Positions 27,779 through 36,159 of a stretch of DNA of 63,030 bases are shown piece by piece. The stretch is from assembly GCA_021323535.1 (NCBI GenBank), contig JAJONO010000019.1:1-63030 (forward strand). Direction: 5' to 3'. The notes under the pieces are model-generated. The model did not search any database and was not told where the DNA came from. It worked only from the letters and a program-made list of their open reading frames with translations. How positions within the stretch are numbered: the stretch's first letter is position 1; each line of letters opens with the position of its first letter. The stretch comes from Bacteroidota bacterium. GTDB lineage: Bacteria > Bacteroidota > Bacteroidia > B-17B0 > Aurantibacillaceae. Both the position numbers and the translations under genes were made by a program.

Positions 27779-29231
27779 TGTCTGTTGATTGTTTACCTGT
27801 TTGCGCTGATTGTTTATTCTCGCTTAAGTTTGGATAGTATTTGTTCAGCCACAGCTTTTCTATTTCGGGTTTCGTTAATTTCTTCAGATAAAAATTCACA
27901 GGAACTCCTGTAATGGAATCATTTTGTTTAATAGATGATAAATAATTTTCGAAAGCATTCATCATCGAATTAATATCGAGTACCTTGTTGTTCTGGTGAT
28001 CTATTTTCCCGAGCCCCTTCATAATGCTCTGGATTTTTGCATTTTGAACTGCAAGCATCCTGGCGCCGTTTTTGGCTTTATCGGCTTCAGAACTTATAGT
28101 ACCTGAAACAGGGCTTTCTTCCGAATTGACAGCGTTAATAAGTGTTGCATCTGCTTCGGCTAGTTTACTGACTCCAAGTGACAAAGTATTTGAGTTCATG
28201 GAAGGCACTGCTCCCATTGTTACCATACTTACGTGAGAGGATACTGATTGCGTACTTAAAAAAGCTTTTACTTCGCTCATTGTAGATTCGTCAATACCAA
28301 ATCCTCCCGATGAATTTTCAAGCCAACCACCGATTTTTAATTTTTCATCGAGCTGCGATTTAAGTTTGTCCGGATTTCCTTTACTGTTTGAAGCCGAATT
28401 TAAAATATGAACCATTCCAACAAAGCTCGATCCGTAACTGGCGCCAGTGATCAATGATACCGTATTATTGTTTGCTGATGAATTCTCTTCAGCAGGTGAA
28501 CCGTCTGATTTCAGACTCTGTGTATTAATCTTGTTTGTTGTGAATAATGTATTCCACACTGAGACTGCTTTGTCGGCATCTATTATTAGGGGTTGAAAAA
28601 GTTTTACCGTAGCGTGTGTACAACTTGCCATAATGATAAGCGTGCCTGCAATGTTATGGTTCTGGATCTGGCTACTTACCTGTGACGATACAGCTTTTGT
28701 GATGTCTTCCGACTTATCACCCATATCAACAGTATTGGAACGGATAAATTTTTCCATGTTGGCCATAACGTCGTCCTGCAAGTTGCTTCCAAAAGAAAAA
28801 TATTGCGAATCCATTTTCAATGATTCAGCCGATAACGGCAATGGCATCAAAACACTTGCTCCAAAATCAACCGGACTTTCAAGGCTTTCCTGTATTTCCA
28901 GTTCGCTTAAACCGCTTCTTAGTTTTTGTATACTGGTTTCATTTTCGATACGGCTTGTCATATAGTCGGATGCTGCATTTTTTATAGCCGAATCTAAACT
29001 TTGCTGTTTTTGTTTAAGTTCCATTACTGCATCTTCCAGATCCATATCGGCAAGTTCATTCATTGTCATAACCATACTTCGCTTCATCATCATGAAAGAA
29101 TTAAGTTTATCCTGCATCGAATCAATTTTCGCCTGGCAGGAATCTATTTGCCGGAGAAAATCAAGCACCCTGGTATCGACAATATTGCCTAATACCAGGG
29201 ATGGATGATTGTATGGAATAGAAGATGGCAT
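27765..29231 (-). CDS. Unknown protein, paralogue B of a pair
   Basis: 488 aa, no signal peptide. It is clearly homologous over its length to the protein at 30782-32245: same opening (MPS-IPY-PSLVLGNIV), helical N-terminal third, GTL(I/V)I...CTH segment, DADKAVSVWN, GASYGSSFVGMVHILN, (K/D)IGGW, SSHVSMVTMGAVPS, GVPVNFYLKKLT and KYYPNL. The N-terminal 30-110 region is coiled-coil-like (KIDSMQDKLNSFMMMKRSMVM). I do not recognise a characterised family. Gly/Ser-rich segments and the pairing suggest a structural or pore/filament-type protein, which is inference. It is co-directional with the nitrilase-like gene and GH25. Confidence 0.8.
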   Translation of the reverse strand: MPSSIPYNHPSLVLGNIVDTRVLDFLRQIDSCQAKIDSMQDKLNSFMMMKRSMVMTMNELADMDLEDAVMELKQKQQSLDSAIKNAASDYMTSRIENETSIQKLRSGLSELEIQESLESPVDFGASVLMPLPLSAESLKMDSQYFSFGSNLQDDVMANMEKFIRSNTVDMGDKSEDITKAVSSQVSSQIQNHNIAGTLIIMASCTHATVKLFQPLIIDADKAVSVWNTLFTTNKINTQSLKSDGSPAEENSSANNNTVSLITGASYGSSFVGMVHILNSASNSKGNPDKLKSQLDEKLKIGGWLENSSGGFGIDESTMSEVKAFLSTQSVSSHVSMVTMGAVPSMNSNTLSLGVSKLAEADATLINAVNSEESPVSGTISSEADKAKNGARMLAVQNAKIQSIMKGLGKIDHQNNKVLDINSMMNAFENYLSSIKQNDSITGVPVNFYLKKLTKPEIEKLWLNKYYPNLSENKQSAQTGKQSTDNENT

Positions 29232-29279
29232 GCGTATTATTTAATTTGTTTCACAAATATTTTTTCCCCAAATGAAAAT

Positions 29280-30161
29280 TTATGCCGGAACCAGAATCTG
29301 TGTCCTACGGATTTTAGTGGCTACGCCGCTAATTTGTGATTCGGTAGTAAGCATGGAACTTTTTTGTTTTGATTGTCCCGCCTGATTAACCTGGTTTACT
29401 GAGGACCATTCTCCGAAAGCATCACAAACAATAACTTTGGCAGTATCATTGTATATTCCTGTTTGTCCGTCTACATACTGCATACCACAACTTGATACCA
29501 CATGAATATCTACAGGATTACCACCGATACGGGTTGCCAGTAAATTAGCAGCATAGTCGAGACACACACTCAATCCGATTCTTTTTCCCTGAAAATTAAT
29601 CGTGTGATTAGGCCCCGGTGATTGGTTCCATTGTAAAGGGACAATTGCCGTATTTTGTTTGAGTATAGCTGGGGCCGCCGCATCCCAACCAATTGTGGTG
29701 GCAATAGTTCCGTCATGAATAAGATCGATATTTGACAAATTAAGTTTTCCGGTATGTTGCAAAGCTCCACCGCCAATTCCATACATAAGATCATTGTAAA
29801 ATTGCCCGCCAGCTGCACTTTCATTCACGATCGTTCCAAATACCACTAAAACATTAGTTGGAGTGTTTGCAAGAATGGTTCCGAGATGTCCTTCCACAAT
29901 TGTTCGTTGGGCAGCTGTATATGCTCCTTCCTGAGGTTGTAAAATAAATTCCGGTAAAACAACTATTGTCCCAAGAGTTGGATCGGAAGTATTTCTGAAT
30001 CCCGTTTGTGCTGCAGCAATACAGTTGCTAATAAACGCGATGTTGTTGGGTATACCAGCAGGTGGTGCAACCATGGTAGCTCTTGGTGCGCCATAGTAAT
30101 CATTAGGATTAGCATGTGTATTCTGCACCAGTACTGCCACATTAATATTTTTCATTGCCAT
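29280..30161 (-). CDS. Carbon-nitrogen hydrolase (nitrilase superfamily)
   Basis: 293 aa with the nitrilase Glu-Lys-Cys triad: E71 in VVLPEF, K139 in HTGKLNL and C200 in GLSVCLDYA. These enzymes hydrolyse non-peptide C-N bonds (amides, nitriles). The substrate cannot be told. The sequence between is unusual (long Asn/Gly-rich N-terminus, WNQSPGPNHT before the Cys), so it is not one of the housekeeping Nit or glutaminase members. It is in the accessory operon between a short ORF and paralogue B, preceded by the repeated upstream element at 30184-30214. Confidence 0.82.
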   Translation of the reverse strand: MAMKNINVAVLVQNTHANPNDYYGAPRATMVAPPAGIPNNIAFISNCIAAAQTGFRNTSDPTLGTIVVLPEFILQPQEGAYTAAQRTIVEGHLGTILANTPTNVLVVFGTIVNESAAGGQFYNDLMYGIGGGALQHTGKLNLSNIDLIHDGTIATTIGWDAAAPAILKQNTAIVPLQWNQSPGPNHTINFQGKRIGLSVCLDYAANLLATRIGGNPVDIHVVSSCGMQYVDGQTGIYNDTAKVIVCDAFGEWSSVNQVNQAGQSKQKSSMLTTESQISGVATKIRRTQILVPA

Positions 30162-30183
30162 AGTGTAAGTGTTTTTGTTTTAG

Positions 30184-30214
30184 TGCCTACTCTGGTCAGT
30201 TTTCGGCTTTCCTG
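30184..30214 (-). promoter_or_regulatory. Repeated upstream element, copy A
   Basis: On the minus strand: GGAAAGCCGAAAAC, 6 bases, then GAGTAGGCA, ending 23 bp before the nitrilase-like start. The same element precedes the small gene at 30681 and paralogue A. The shared core is CCGAAAA-N7/8-GAGTAGG. Confidence 0.55.
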
Positions 30215-30363
30215 TTGAGGTTATCTATAGTAGATAATCCGTTTAGTGCTACTTTTATTTTTGAACTCTTGATCGATGCTCCGGTTCTGGCTTTTTCGGA
30301 CGAGAAATCACCTGTGGTCATTTTATCCGAAGTTGCGTTTTGTATAACAACAACCGATTTCAT
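30196..30363 (-). CDS. Short ORF resembling an internal piece of the paralogue pair
   Basis: 55 codons, ATG at 30363. It reads MKSVVVIQNATSDKMTTG..., with SSEKARTGASIKSSKIK and ALNGLSTIDNLN at the C-terminus. The second half lines up with SSEADKAKNGARML...IMKGLGKIDHQN in paralogue B and GAAKTGQQMMTLKN...ALSGLATIDDGAN in paralogue A. It may be a genuine small gene or the remnant of a third paralogue. Its 3' end runs into upstream element A. Confidence 0.45.
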   Translation of the reverse strand: MKSVVVIQNATSDKMTTGDFSSEKARTGASIKSSKIKVALNGLSTIDNLNRKAEN

Positions 30364-30455
30364 ATGCGATCGTCAACTCCCCTCGGCAAATGCTTTCACT
30401 GCATCTGCACTGTGTTGGATTTAACAGAAGAAATGGGTCTCATTACTGTAAAGAG

Positions 30456-30481
30456 CCGGCAACTACTCAAATAGTCGCCGG
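30456..30481 (-). terminator. Intra-operon hairpin after the 63-aa gene
   Basis: Ten-bp stem (CCGGCAACTA against TAGTCGCCGG, one mismatch) begins 9 bp beyond the stop of the small gene. The following T-tract is weak (CTCTTTAC), so it is either a partial terminator or an mRNA-stabilising hairpin. Confidence 0.55.
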
Positions 30482-30489
30482 TCTTAAAA

Positions 30490-30681
30490 TCACGCAGTTT
30501 GTGTTACGTTTACATAACAGTTTTGAAGTGGCGGAATCCCTTGCGCGCTTCCTGTCCAACTCTGGTAAGCAGATTGAACAGCTGCATTCTGATCAGCAGC
30601 AACAACTGTTTGAGCATAATCATATACACCCTGTAAGGCAGGTGGATTTTGTTTGCTAAATGAAACTCTGAATGTTGGCAT
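30490..30681 (-). CDS. Small hypothetical protein of the accessory operon
   Basis: 63 aa, MPTFRVSFSKQNPPALQGVYDYAQTVV..., Ala/Gln-rich with no membrane segment or signal. It lies between paralogue A and the short ORF and has its own copy of the upstream element (30716-30750). A hexanucleotide repeat sits directly before the start codon. Function unknown. Its separate element and following hairpin suggest it is made at a level different from its neighbours. Confidence 0.65.
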   Translation of the reverse strand: MPTFRVSFSKQNPPALQGVYDYAQTVVAADQNAAVQSAYQSWTGSAQGIPPLQNCYVNVTQTA

Positions 30682-30684
30682 TGT

Positions 30685-30715
30685 ATTTTTATTTTTATTT
30701 TTATTTTTATTTTTT
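30685..30715. repeat. Hexanucleotide repeat, five units of ATTTTT
   Basis: Five uninterrupted units lie between upstream element B and the start codon of the 63-aa gene (distance to ATG 4 bp). Slippage here would change the leader length. Confidence 0.8.
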
Positions 30716-30750
30716 GCCTACTCTTTTTAAGTTTTCGGCTTCCCTTTTTA
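30716..30750 (-). promoter_or_regulatory. Repeated upstream element, copy B
   Basis: Minus strand: GGGAAGCCGAAAAC, 7 bases, GAGTAGGC, followed by the ATTTTT repeat and then the 63-aa gene. It matches copies A (30184) and C (32267). Confidence 0.55.
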
Positions 30751-30781
30751 ATTAAGAAAATTTTAATGCGAATGTTTTTTA

Positions 30782-32245
30782 TTAATTGCCGGCGTCTTTA
30801 CTATCGTCAGCGCTTCCTGCCTGGTTAAATTTGTTTGGATAGTATTTAGCCAGCCATGCACGGGCAATCATGGACTGTGTGATTGGTTTGAGATAATAAT
30901 TCACCGGAACACCAAGATTGCTTCCGCCTGCAATACATTTCTGGATATAATCATCCATGGCTGTCATCATAGAATTGGTATCAATGATATTATTTGCACC
31001 GTCATCTATAGTAGCCAATCCGCTGAGCGCAGAAGTAATGGTTCCATTTTTCAGAGTCATCATTTGCTGACCGGTTTTAGCAGCTCCCGCGGCAGATGCG
31101 ATGGAATTATTTTCACTTGCGGTGGCGCCCTGAAGCGTAGAAAGTTCCTGCATTTGTTTTGCCGGATCGAAATCAGAGAATCCCTGTACGCCCATTTTTA
31201 CCTGGTTGGATTTGATGGAAGGAATAATTCCCATGGTTACCAATGAACAATGCGATTGCACGTTTTGAACGCTCAGCAAATTCTTAGCGCTATCCGAAAA
31301 CGACGCGGCAACACCAAAACTTCCGGTTCCTGAAGCAAACCATCCGCCAATATCAAATGTTTCCTGCATCGATGAAGCAACTGTTTCCATGCTTTGTGAT
31401 GACGAGCTGTCGGTTGTATTTAAAATATGTACCATACCAACAAACGACGATCCGTAAGTAGCTCCGGATAAAATGTTGAATGATTTATCAGCTTTAGTAT
31501 CGGCAGTTGCTTCAATCTTGGCTATCGACATAGGATCGTTTGTTTTAATCATGTTGTCGGGGAAGATAGCGTTCCACGCACGAACAGCTTTATCAACATC
31601 CATGATGAATGGCGCAAATACCTGCGCGTTTTTGTGCGTACAGGTTATACAGATAACGAGTGTGCCTGAGATACTGTGTCGTGACACCTGGCTGTTTACC
31701 TGGCTCTGAGCCGATGCAGAAGCCTGGCCTGATTGTCCTTCTCCGAAAACACTAAGCGATTCGCTCACGAAAGAAGAAACCGTTGTTGCGTGTGATTCTG
31801 AACTCTGAGCATTTTCATCATAAGAAAAATACTGTACGTTCATTTGAAGCGAATCGGCAGAGATTGGCATTTCCTTGATCATACTTTTGTTGTAATCAAT
31901 CGGACTTTCAATTTCTTCACTTACTTCAGAGACTAATGCTCTCAAAGGCTGTATAGCTTTTTCGGAGGCGATCTTGGCTTTGCCATAATCAATGGCTGCT
32001 TTTTGTATTTGCGTGCCAATATCCTGTGATTCACCAATAAGATCGCTAACATCAATTCCCATGTCTATCATTTCCTGGATAGTCATGTCTATACTCCGTT
32101 TTAAGGTGATAAGGGAATTTAAATTTGTTTGAGCCGCATCTGAGGGGGCCTGTAAAGCACCAATTTTAACGATATTGTCCAGCTTTGCCTGTGGCACGAT
32201 GTTACCTAATACCAGGGAAGGATCGTATGGAATAGTAGATGGCAT
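30782..32245 (-). CDS. Unknown protein, paralogue A of a pair
   Basis: 487 aa, first gene of the accessory operon. It opens MPSTIPYDPSLVLGNIV and has a helical region about 25-115 (IGALQAPSDAAQTNLNSLITLKRS..., MIDMGIDVSDLI), then a Ser-rich stretch, GTLVICITCTHKNAQVF, DVDKAVRAWNAIF, ILSGATYGSSFVGMVHILN, FDIGGWFASG, HCSLVTMGIIPS and a C-terminal GVPVNYYLKPIT...WLAKYYPNKF. There is no signal peptide. It shares the whole layout with paralogue B at 27765-29231. I do not recognise the family. The preceding element (32267-32300) and the response regulator upstream are the only hints on control. Confidence 0.82.
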   Translation of the reverse strand: MPSTIPYDPSLVLGNIVPQAKLDNIVKIGALQAPSDAAQTNLNSLITLKRSIDMTIQEMIDMGIDVSDLIGESQDIGTQIQKAAIDYGKAKIASEKAIQPLRALVSEVSEEIESPIDYNKSMIKEMPISADSLQMNVQYFSYDENAQSSESHATTVSSFVSESLSVFGEGQSGQASASAQSQVNSQVSRHSISGTLVICITCTHKNAQVFAPFIMDVDKAVRAWNAIFPDNMIKTNDPMSIAKIEATADTKADKSFNILSGATYGSSFVGMVHILNTTDSSSSQSMETVASSMQETFDIGGWFASGTGSFGVAASFSDSAKNLLSVQNVQSHCSLVTMGIIPSIKSNQVKMGVQGFSDFDPAKQMQELSTLQGATASENNSIASAAGAAKTGQQMMTLKNGTITSALSGLATIDDGANNIIDTNSMMTAMDDYIQKCIAGGSNLGVPVNYYLKPITQSMIARAWLAKYYPNKFNQAGSADDSKDAGN

Positions 32246-32266
32246 GTTAATTTGTTTTTTAATTTT

Positions 32267-32300
32267 TATCCTACTCGTATGGCTTTTCGGATTCCTCCCC
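32267..32300 (-). promoter_or_regulatory. Repeated upstream element, copy C
   Basis: Minus strand: GGAGGAATCCGAAAA, 7 bases, GAGTAGGA, ending 22 bp before the paralogue A start codon. Confidence 0.55.
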
Positions 32301-32410
32301 GTTTTTTGTAGTTTCTGGTCTCTACTTTTTGTTTAATCGTTGCAACACTCACTAAACAATACAAAGAAAGTGTGGTAGCCTCCGGATTTTACAGGCAAAA
32401 ATGTGGGTTT

Positions 32411-32434
32411 TAAAAAACAGATAATTTTATCTGG
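32411..32434 (-). terminator. Terminator after the response-regulator gene
   Basis: Stem CAGATA / TATCTG with a four-base loop, followed on the minus strand by TTTTTT. It separates the two-component operon from the paralogue A operon, so the latter needs its own promoter. Confidence 0.75.
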
Positions 32435-32469
32435 TAAGTAGTTGTGACGGGCGATAGACAGCCGTATGG

Positions 32470-33129
32470 TTATGACTCGTAAAGATTGAAGATGTCGTTC
32501 TTAATGGCAAACAGTACCAGGCCTGCGGTATTTTTACAGCCAATTTTCAGTAGAAGATTATTCCGGTGGCCATTCACCGTGCTTTCGGTAATAAATAATT
32601 TCTGTGCAATTTCAGGGCCGGTAAGTTCTTTACAAATCAGTTGTAAAATCTCTTTCTCTCTTGGGGTAATTCCTTTGTCGCTGACAATACCTTGTTTTTT
32701 ACTTTTCTTATGCATATAATTATGCATGGCTCTCATGGTAGTGTCATTAAAATAAAAATCATTCTTTACCACATTTCTGATAGCACTTTCAACTTCATTT
32801 AACTCGGCTGTTTTTAAAAGATAAGCGTTCGCGCCGGCTTCAATGAATCCGTTAATGAAGTTTTCTTCTTCATGAACCGTAAGAATAATGTTTTTAATAG
32901 AAGGGTGTATGCTTCGAACGGCCTTCATGCATTCCAGTCCGTTCATTACCGGCATGTTGATATCTATTAGTGATACATGAACCGGTACAGTTGATGTTGT
33001 TATTTTTTCAAGCAATTCATTTCCATTTGTTGCCTCAATAACAACTTTAATATTTTTAAAATTATTGACCAGGTTGATAATTCCTTTACGGAACAGGAGC
33101 TGGTCCTCAGCAACTGCAACATGTATCAT
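32470..33129 (-). CDS. NarL/LuxR-type response regulator
   Basis: 219 aa. Receiver domain 1-120 with phosphoacceptor D56 in SLIDINMP and the conserved Lys in AYLLKTAE (about 107). C-terminal LuxR-type HTH (about 155-212) has TPREKEILQLICKELTGPEIAQKLFITESTVNGHRNNLLLKIG. It is the DNA-binding partner of the adjacent histidine kinase, whose coding region it overlaps by 4 bp. It is transcribed toward the accessory operon, which makes that operon an obvious candidate target. Confidence 0.93.
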   Translation of the reverse strand: MIHVAVAEDQLLFRKGIINLVNNFKNIKVVIEATNGNELLEKITTSTVPVHVSLIDINMPVMNGLECMKAVRSIHPSIKNIILTVHEEENFINGFIEAGANAYLLKTAELNEVESAIRNVVKNDFYFNDTTMRAMHNYMHKKSKKQGIVSDKGITPREKEILQLICKELTGPEIAQKLFITESTVNGHRNNLLLKIGCKNTAGLVLFAIKNDIFNLYES

Positions 33130-33926
33130 AACAATGTATTATTAGTTAAAGGTATAGTAATGGTGCTGGAAAATCCCTTATTCAACTCCGAAGTTACATT
33201 AAAAGTTCCACCCAAGGAAAGTGCACGGCTCTCTATATTTTTCAAGCCGATACCTTTGTTTAATTTCTGGTCTTCAATGTTCATTCCAATACCATTGTCT
33301 CTGTAGCTTAGCAGCAGCATATTATTTATTTCATTTGTACCAATAGTTATCCATGCATTTTCTGCACCTGAATACTTAATGCAATTAGATGTGTATTCCT
33401 GTATTATCCTGTAAATAGCCAGAGCAACGTCATTATTCAATGATTTAAGATTAAAATTAATTTCAAGCTCAAACTTAACGATTGATACGGAGGATACTGT
33501 TTCAAAATGGTTTTCCAGCGTTTGCTGCAAGCCAAATAATTCCAGCTCAAAAGGTATCAGGGCGTGAGAAATTCTTCTTACCCCGGTAATACCCGATTTG
33601 ATGAGTTTCCTTGAAATCTCAAGCTCTTCCGGTTTTATCGTATTCCCCTCCTGCATCTGATTTACAGTTAAAGATAATGTGGAAAAAATATTTCCTATCT
33701 CATCATGCACTTCTTTTGCAATACGCATTCGTTCCGATTCAGAAGATTTGATTGTGCTTGATAAAAGGTCCTGTTTATGCTGAAGCTCCAGCTCATGAAG
33801 TTCTTTTTGTTTGAACAACAACCGCTTCTGGTAACGTACAAAAACCAGGGCAAGACCGGTTGCAATGATCACAAAGGCAACGATCACAATGATAATACCT
33901 AAATAAAAATTCAGTTCGTTTTCCAT
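33126..33926 (-). CDS. Sensor histidine kinase (HisKA_3 type)
   Basis: I take Met at 33926 as the start (266 aa), because the longer reading would begin deep inside the upstream gene. One membrane helix (about 8-31) has almost no extracytoplasmic part. A coiled coil follows, with the phospho-His box KEVHDEIGN (H74) and the ATPase with QEYTSNCIKYSGA, YRDNGIGMN and KGIGLKNIESRALSLGG. With no sensor domain of its own, it probably takes its signal from the adjacent membrane protein. It phosphorylates the response regulator at 32470-33129. Confidence 0.92.
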   Translation of the reverse strand: MENELNFYLGIIIVIVAFVIIATGLALVFVRYQKRLLFKQKELHELELQHKQDLLSSTIKSSESERMRIAKEVHDEIGNIFSTLSLTVNQMQEGNTIKPEELEISRKLIKSGITGVRRISHALIPFELELFGLQQTLENHFETVSSVSIVKFELEINFNLKSLNNDVALAIYRIIQEYTSNCIKYSGAENAWITIGTNEINNMLLLSYRDNGIGMNIEDQKLNKGIGLKNIESRALSLGGTFNVTSELNKGFSSTITIPLTNNTLL

Positions 33927-34552
33927 TTGAGTAGGGCTATTGTTACCAATGTGTAAAAGCTCACCAGCAATAATGTATGAATAGACCATACATTAAGCGC
34001 CAGGGAATGAGTAAACCGTGTAATTATATTACTGAAAGAAAACAAGACAATAGACCCGGAAAAATAAATGAATATTCCTGCAATAATATAATTTATGTTT
34101 TTGTTAACATGCCTGTCCTCACGTATCGAAAATAAAAACCAGGTAATGGACAGCAATATAATAACGAGCGCCTCTATTGATCTCCCCAAAGTATTGAACG
34201 TATAAATATCTTCAAGGAACCAACTATCAATGATTGAAAACAACAGGAAAGATATCGTAACAACAAATCTTGCAGTACGTGTAAATTGTTTTTCCAGCAA
34301 TATACTGTAAAACCAGAGCAGAAGTAAAAATTCCAAAGGTGTATAGATATGTAATAAGGGAAGATTATTAATACTATAGAACCAGAAAATAAGCGATAAA
34401 GCCTGAGTAATCAGAGAAAGAATAAAATAATAAAATAAGGGTTTTAGCTCCCTCTGGTCTTTGTGCCTGATTTGTTTAAATAGCAATAGCACCGGCAATA
34501 CAACAGACCACGGAGAGTATTTAAAAAATACATCCCTTAGCTCATCAATCAT
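33911..34552 (-). CDS. Multi-pass membrane protein linked to the two-component system
   Basis: Start chosen at Met 34552 (MIDELRDVFFKYSPW), eight bases after the upstream stop; the longer reading would overlap that gene. 213 aa with about seven membrane segments (PLFYYFILSLITQALSLIFWF, YTPLEFLLLLWFYSILL, FVVTISFLLFSII, ALVIILLSITWFLF, YIIAGIFIYFSGSIVLFSF, IHTLLLVSFYTLVTIALL). It overlaps the kinase start by 16 bp. It likely serves as membrane sensor or anchor for the short kinase. The family is similar to 7TM-type proteins next to HisKA_3 kinases in Bacteroidota. Confidence 0.75.
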   Translation of the reverse strand: MIDELRDVFFKYSPWSVVLPVLLLFKQIRHKDQRELKPLFYYFILSLITQALSLIFWFYSINNLPLLHIYTPLEFLLLLWFYSILLEKQFTRTARFVVTISFLLFSIIDSWFLEDIYTFNTLGRSIEALVIILLSITWFLFSIREDRHVNKNINYIIAGIFIYFSGSIVLFSFSNIITRFTHSLALNVWSIHTLLLVSFYTLVTIALLKWKTN

Positions 34553-34559
34553 AAGGAAA

Positions 34560-34991
34560 TCAACTACTGTGGGCCGGACAGGTAGGAGGACAAGGATATG
34601 AAAAATCATATCTATCGGAACTTGTGTTGCCTTCCGATGTTAAATCCCCATAACGAACCCCCGATTCGATCGGGTCGGCACTCGTATGAAAATCCGCTAC
34701 AGCTTCAAAAATAAGACAGGGAAAGTGACTAGCGCCAATTCCTGTTAGATTAGGTTTTATTCCGATCCTGCAAACCACTCCAGTAACAGTATCACTGATA
34801 GTACTTGCATTAACCTGGTCCACAAATTGTACAAATTCTTCGAACTTAAATACGAATGCGTCGAGCGGCAAATTATTCCCTGTGGGCGACACTTTTGACG
34901 TAATAAGTGTATGTTCTCCACTTTCCCATCCATTCACATATTCATCCGCAACTTCTTTAGTGAGGGTGTATTGTTCTGCAAAGCTTTTCAT
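34560..34991 (-). CDS. Small acidic hypothetical protein upstream of the two-component system
   Basis: 143 aa, not recognised. No signal peptide or membrane helix. The C-terminus is Cys/Pro/Ser-rich (YPCPPTCPAHSS). Motifs such as FKFEEFVQFVDQVNA and GIGASHFPCLIFEAVADFH do not match a family I know. As first gene of the set, it may provide the input or target of the kinase system. Confidence 0.6.
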   Translation of the reverse strand: MKSFAEQYTLTKEVADEYVNGWESGEHTLITSKVSPTGNNLPLDAFVFKFEEFVQFVDQVNASTISDTVTGVVCRIGIKPNLTGIGASHFPCLIFEAVADFHTSADPIESGVRYGDLTSEGNTSSDRYDFSYPCPPTCPAHSS

Positions 34992-35060
34992 AGTTTTTAT
35001 GTTTAGTGGTTAAATATAAAAAATTATTGAAGCAAAGGAAAACCTTTTACAGTAACAATC

Positions 35061-35741
35061 TTACAACCCGAATAAATCCGGCCTCCTCAACTTCGTTCTT
35101 TCAACGCTTTGCTCGTGCCGCCATTTCTCGATGTTGGCTGTGTGTCCGCTCATAAGAACCGACGGAACTCCCCAGCCTTTGTATTCGGCGGGACGCGTAT
35201 AAACAGGCGGCGCTAATAAATTATCCTGGAAAGAATCGCTTAATGCAGATGTTTCATCATTCAATACTCCCGGAAGTAAACGTATGATGGCATCGCTTAA
35301 AACAGCAGCCGGTAATTCTCCGCCGCTTAACACATAATCGCCAATACTTATTTCTCTTGTGATTAAATGCTGACGAACACGATCGTCAACTCCCTTATAA
35401 TGACCACACAGAATAATAATATTTTTAAGAAGCGATAATTGATTGCAGGTTTTTTGCGTGAGCAATTCACCATCAGGGCTCATGTAAATAACTTCGTCGT
35501 AATTACGTTCACTTTTTAATTGCGAAATGCATTTATCAATAGGTTCAATCATAAGAACCATTCCCGCTCCTCCGCCAAATGCGTAATCATCAATCTGTTT
35601 TGCTTTTCCTTCAATGGCGTAATCGCGAAGGTTGATCAGGTTTACTTCAACATGATTTGCAGCAATGGCCCGCTTCATGATAGAATGATTGAAGGAACTG
35701 TGCATTAAATCGGGTACGGCACTGAGGATATCGATTCTCAT
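35061..35741 (-). CDS. trmD: tRNA (guanine-37-N1)-methyltransferase
   Basis: 226 aa SPOUT methyltransferase. Diagnostic segments are [13 protein letters not shown] at the start, [26 protein letters not shown], and the knot region [29 protein letters not shown], then a C-terminal domain with [22 protein letters not shown]. It methylates G37 next to the anticodon in tRNAs with G36 and prevents frameshifting. It lies alone rather than in the rpsP-rimM-trmD-rplS order, typical for Bacteroidota. Confidence 0.97.
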   Translation of the reverse strand: MRIDILSAVPDLMHSSFNHSIMKRAIAANHVEVNLINLRDYAIEGKAKQIDDYAFGGGAGMVLMIEPIDKCISQLKSERNYDEVIYMSPDGELLTQKTCNQLSLLKNIIILCGHYKGVDDRVRQHLITREISIGDYVLSGGELPAAVLSDAIIRLLPGVLNDETSALSDSFQDNLLAPPVYTRPAEYKGWGVPSVLMSGHTANIEKWRHEQSVERTKLRRPDLFGL

Positions 35742-35776
35742 AGCAACAAAGATATACTTTATACCTGAATTTTTTT

Positions 35777-35857
35777 GCCGCAGATTACACAGATTTTCGC
35801 TGATAGGAATTTATCGGGTGTCCAAAATAATCTGTGAAATCCGCGTGAATCTGTGGC
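35777..35857. repeat. Palindromic intergenic mini-repeat between DUF3820 and trmD
   Basis: The left arm 35777-35800 (GCCGCAGATTACACAGATTTT...) and the right arm 35829-35857 are imperfect inverted copies, able to form a long hairpin. It belongs to the same class as the elements at 6205, 16278 and 49154. Confidence 0.6.
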
Positions 35858-36073
35858 TTATTTCTTTAGCGGCTGCAGCAAATACTCCAATCCGTTCAGC
35901 TTTATTTCGTACATCGTCTGCAGAAGCATTCCCAGCTTTCCATTGGGAAATCCTTTGCGGTTAAACCATTCAAGATAACTCACTGGTAAATTACACAGCA
36001 CAACGCCCTGATATTTTCCGAAGGGCATTTTCATTTGAACAAGATCAAGAAGGAGTTGTGGGTTTGGGAGCAT
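35858..36073 (-). CDS. DUF3820 family small protein
   Basis: 71 aa. It contains the family core MPFGKYQGVVLCNLPVSYLEWFNRKGFPNGKLGMLL, followed by Met and Glu residues typical of DUF3820. Function unknown, a conserved small soluble protein found in many bacteria. It precedes trmD by 116 bp with the palindrome between them, so co-transcription is uncertain. Confidence 0.88.
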   Translation of the reverse strand: MLPNPQLLLDLVQMKMPFGKYQGVVLCNLPVSYLEWFNRKGFPNGKLGMLLQTMYEIKLNGLEYLLQPLKK

Positions 36074-36104
36074 GGCATAAACTTAGCTAAAAAATCGTTG
36101 AAAT

Positions 36105-36112
36105 AATTTTGT
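36105..36112 (+). promoter_or_regulatory. Candidate -7 promoter box for the secreted gene at 36160
   Basis: TAATTTTG matches TAnnTTTG, 48 bp before the ATG. The -33 box is not clear. Confidence 0.35.
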
Positions 36113-36159
36113 TTTAACATTGTAATAAGTAACTTTAATTAAACAATTTTTTTGGAGAC

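Noticed and set aside
26118-32245. Contractile injection system or prophage
   Set aside because: No sheath, tube, baseplate, capsid or terminase genes are present; lysozyme alone is not enough.
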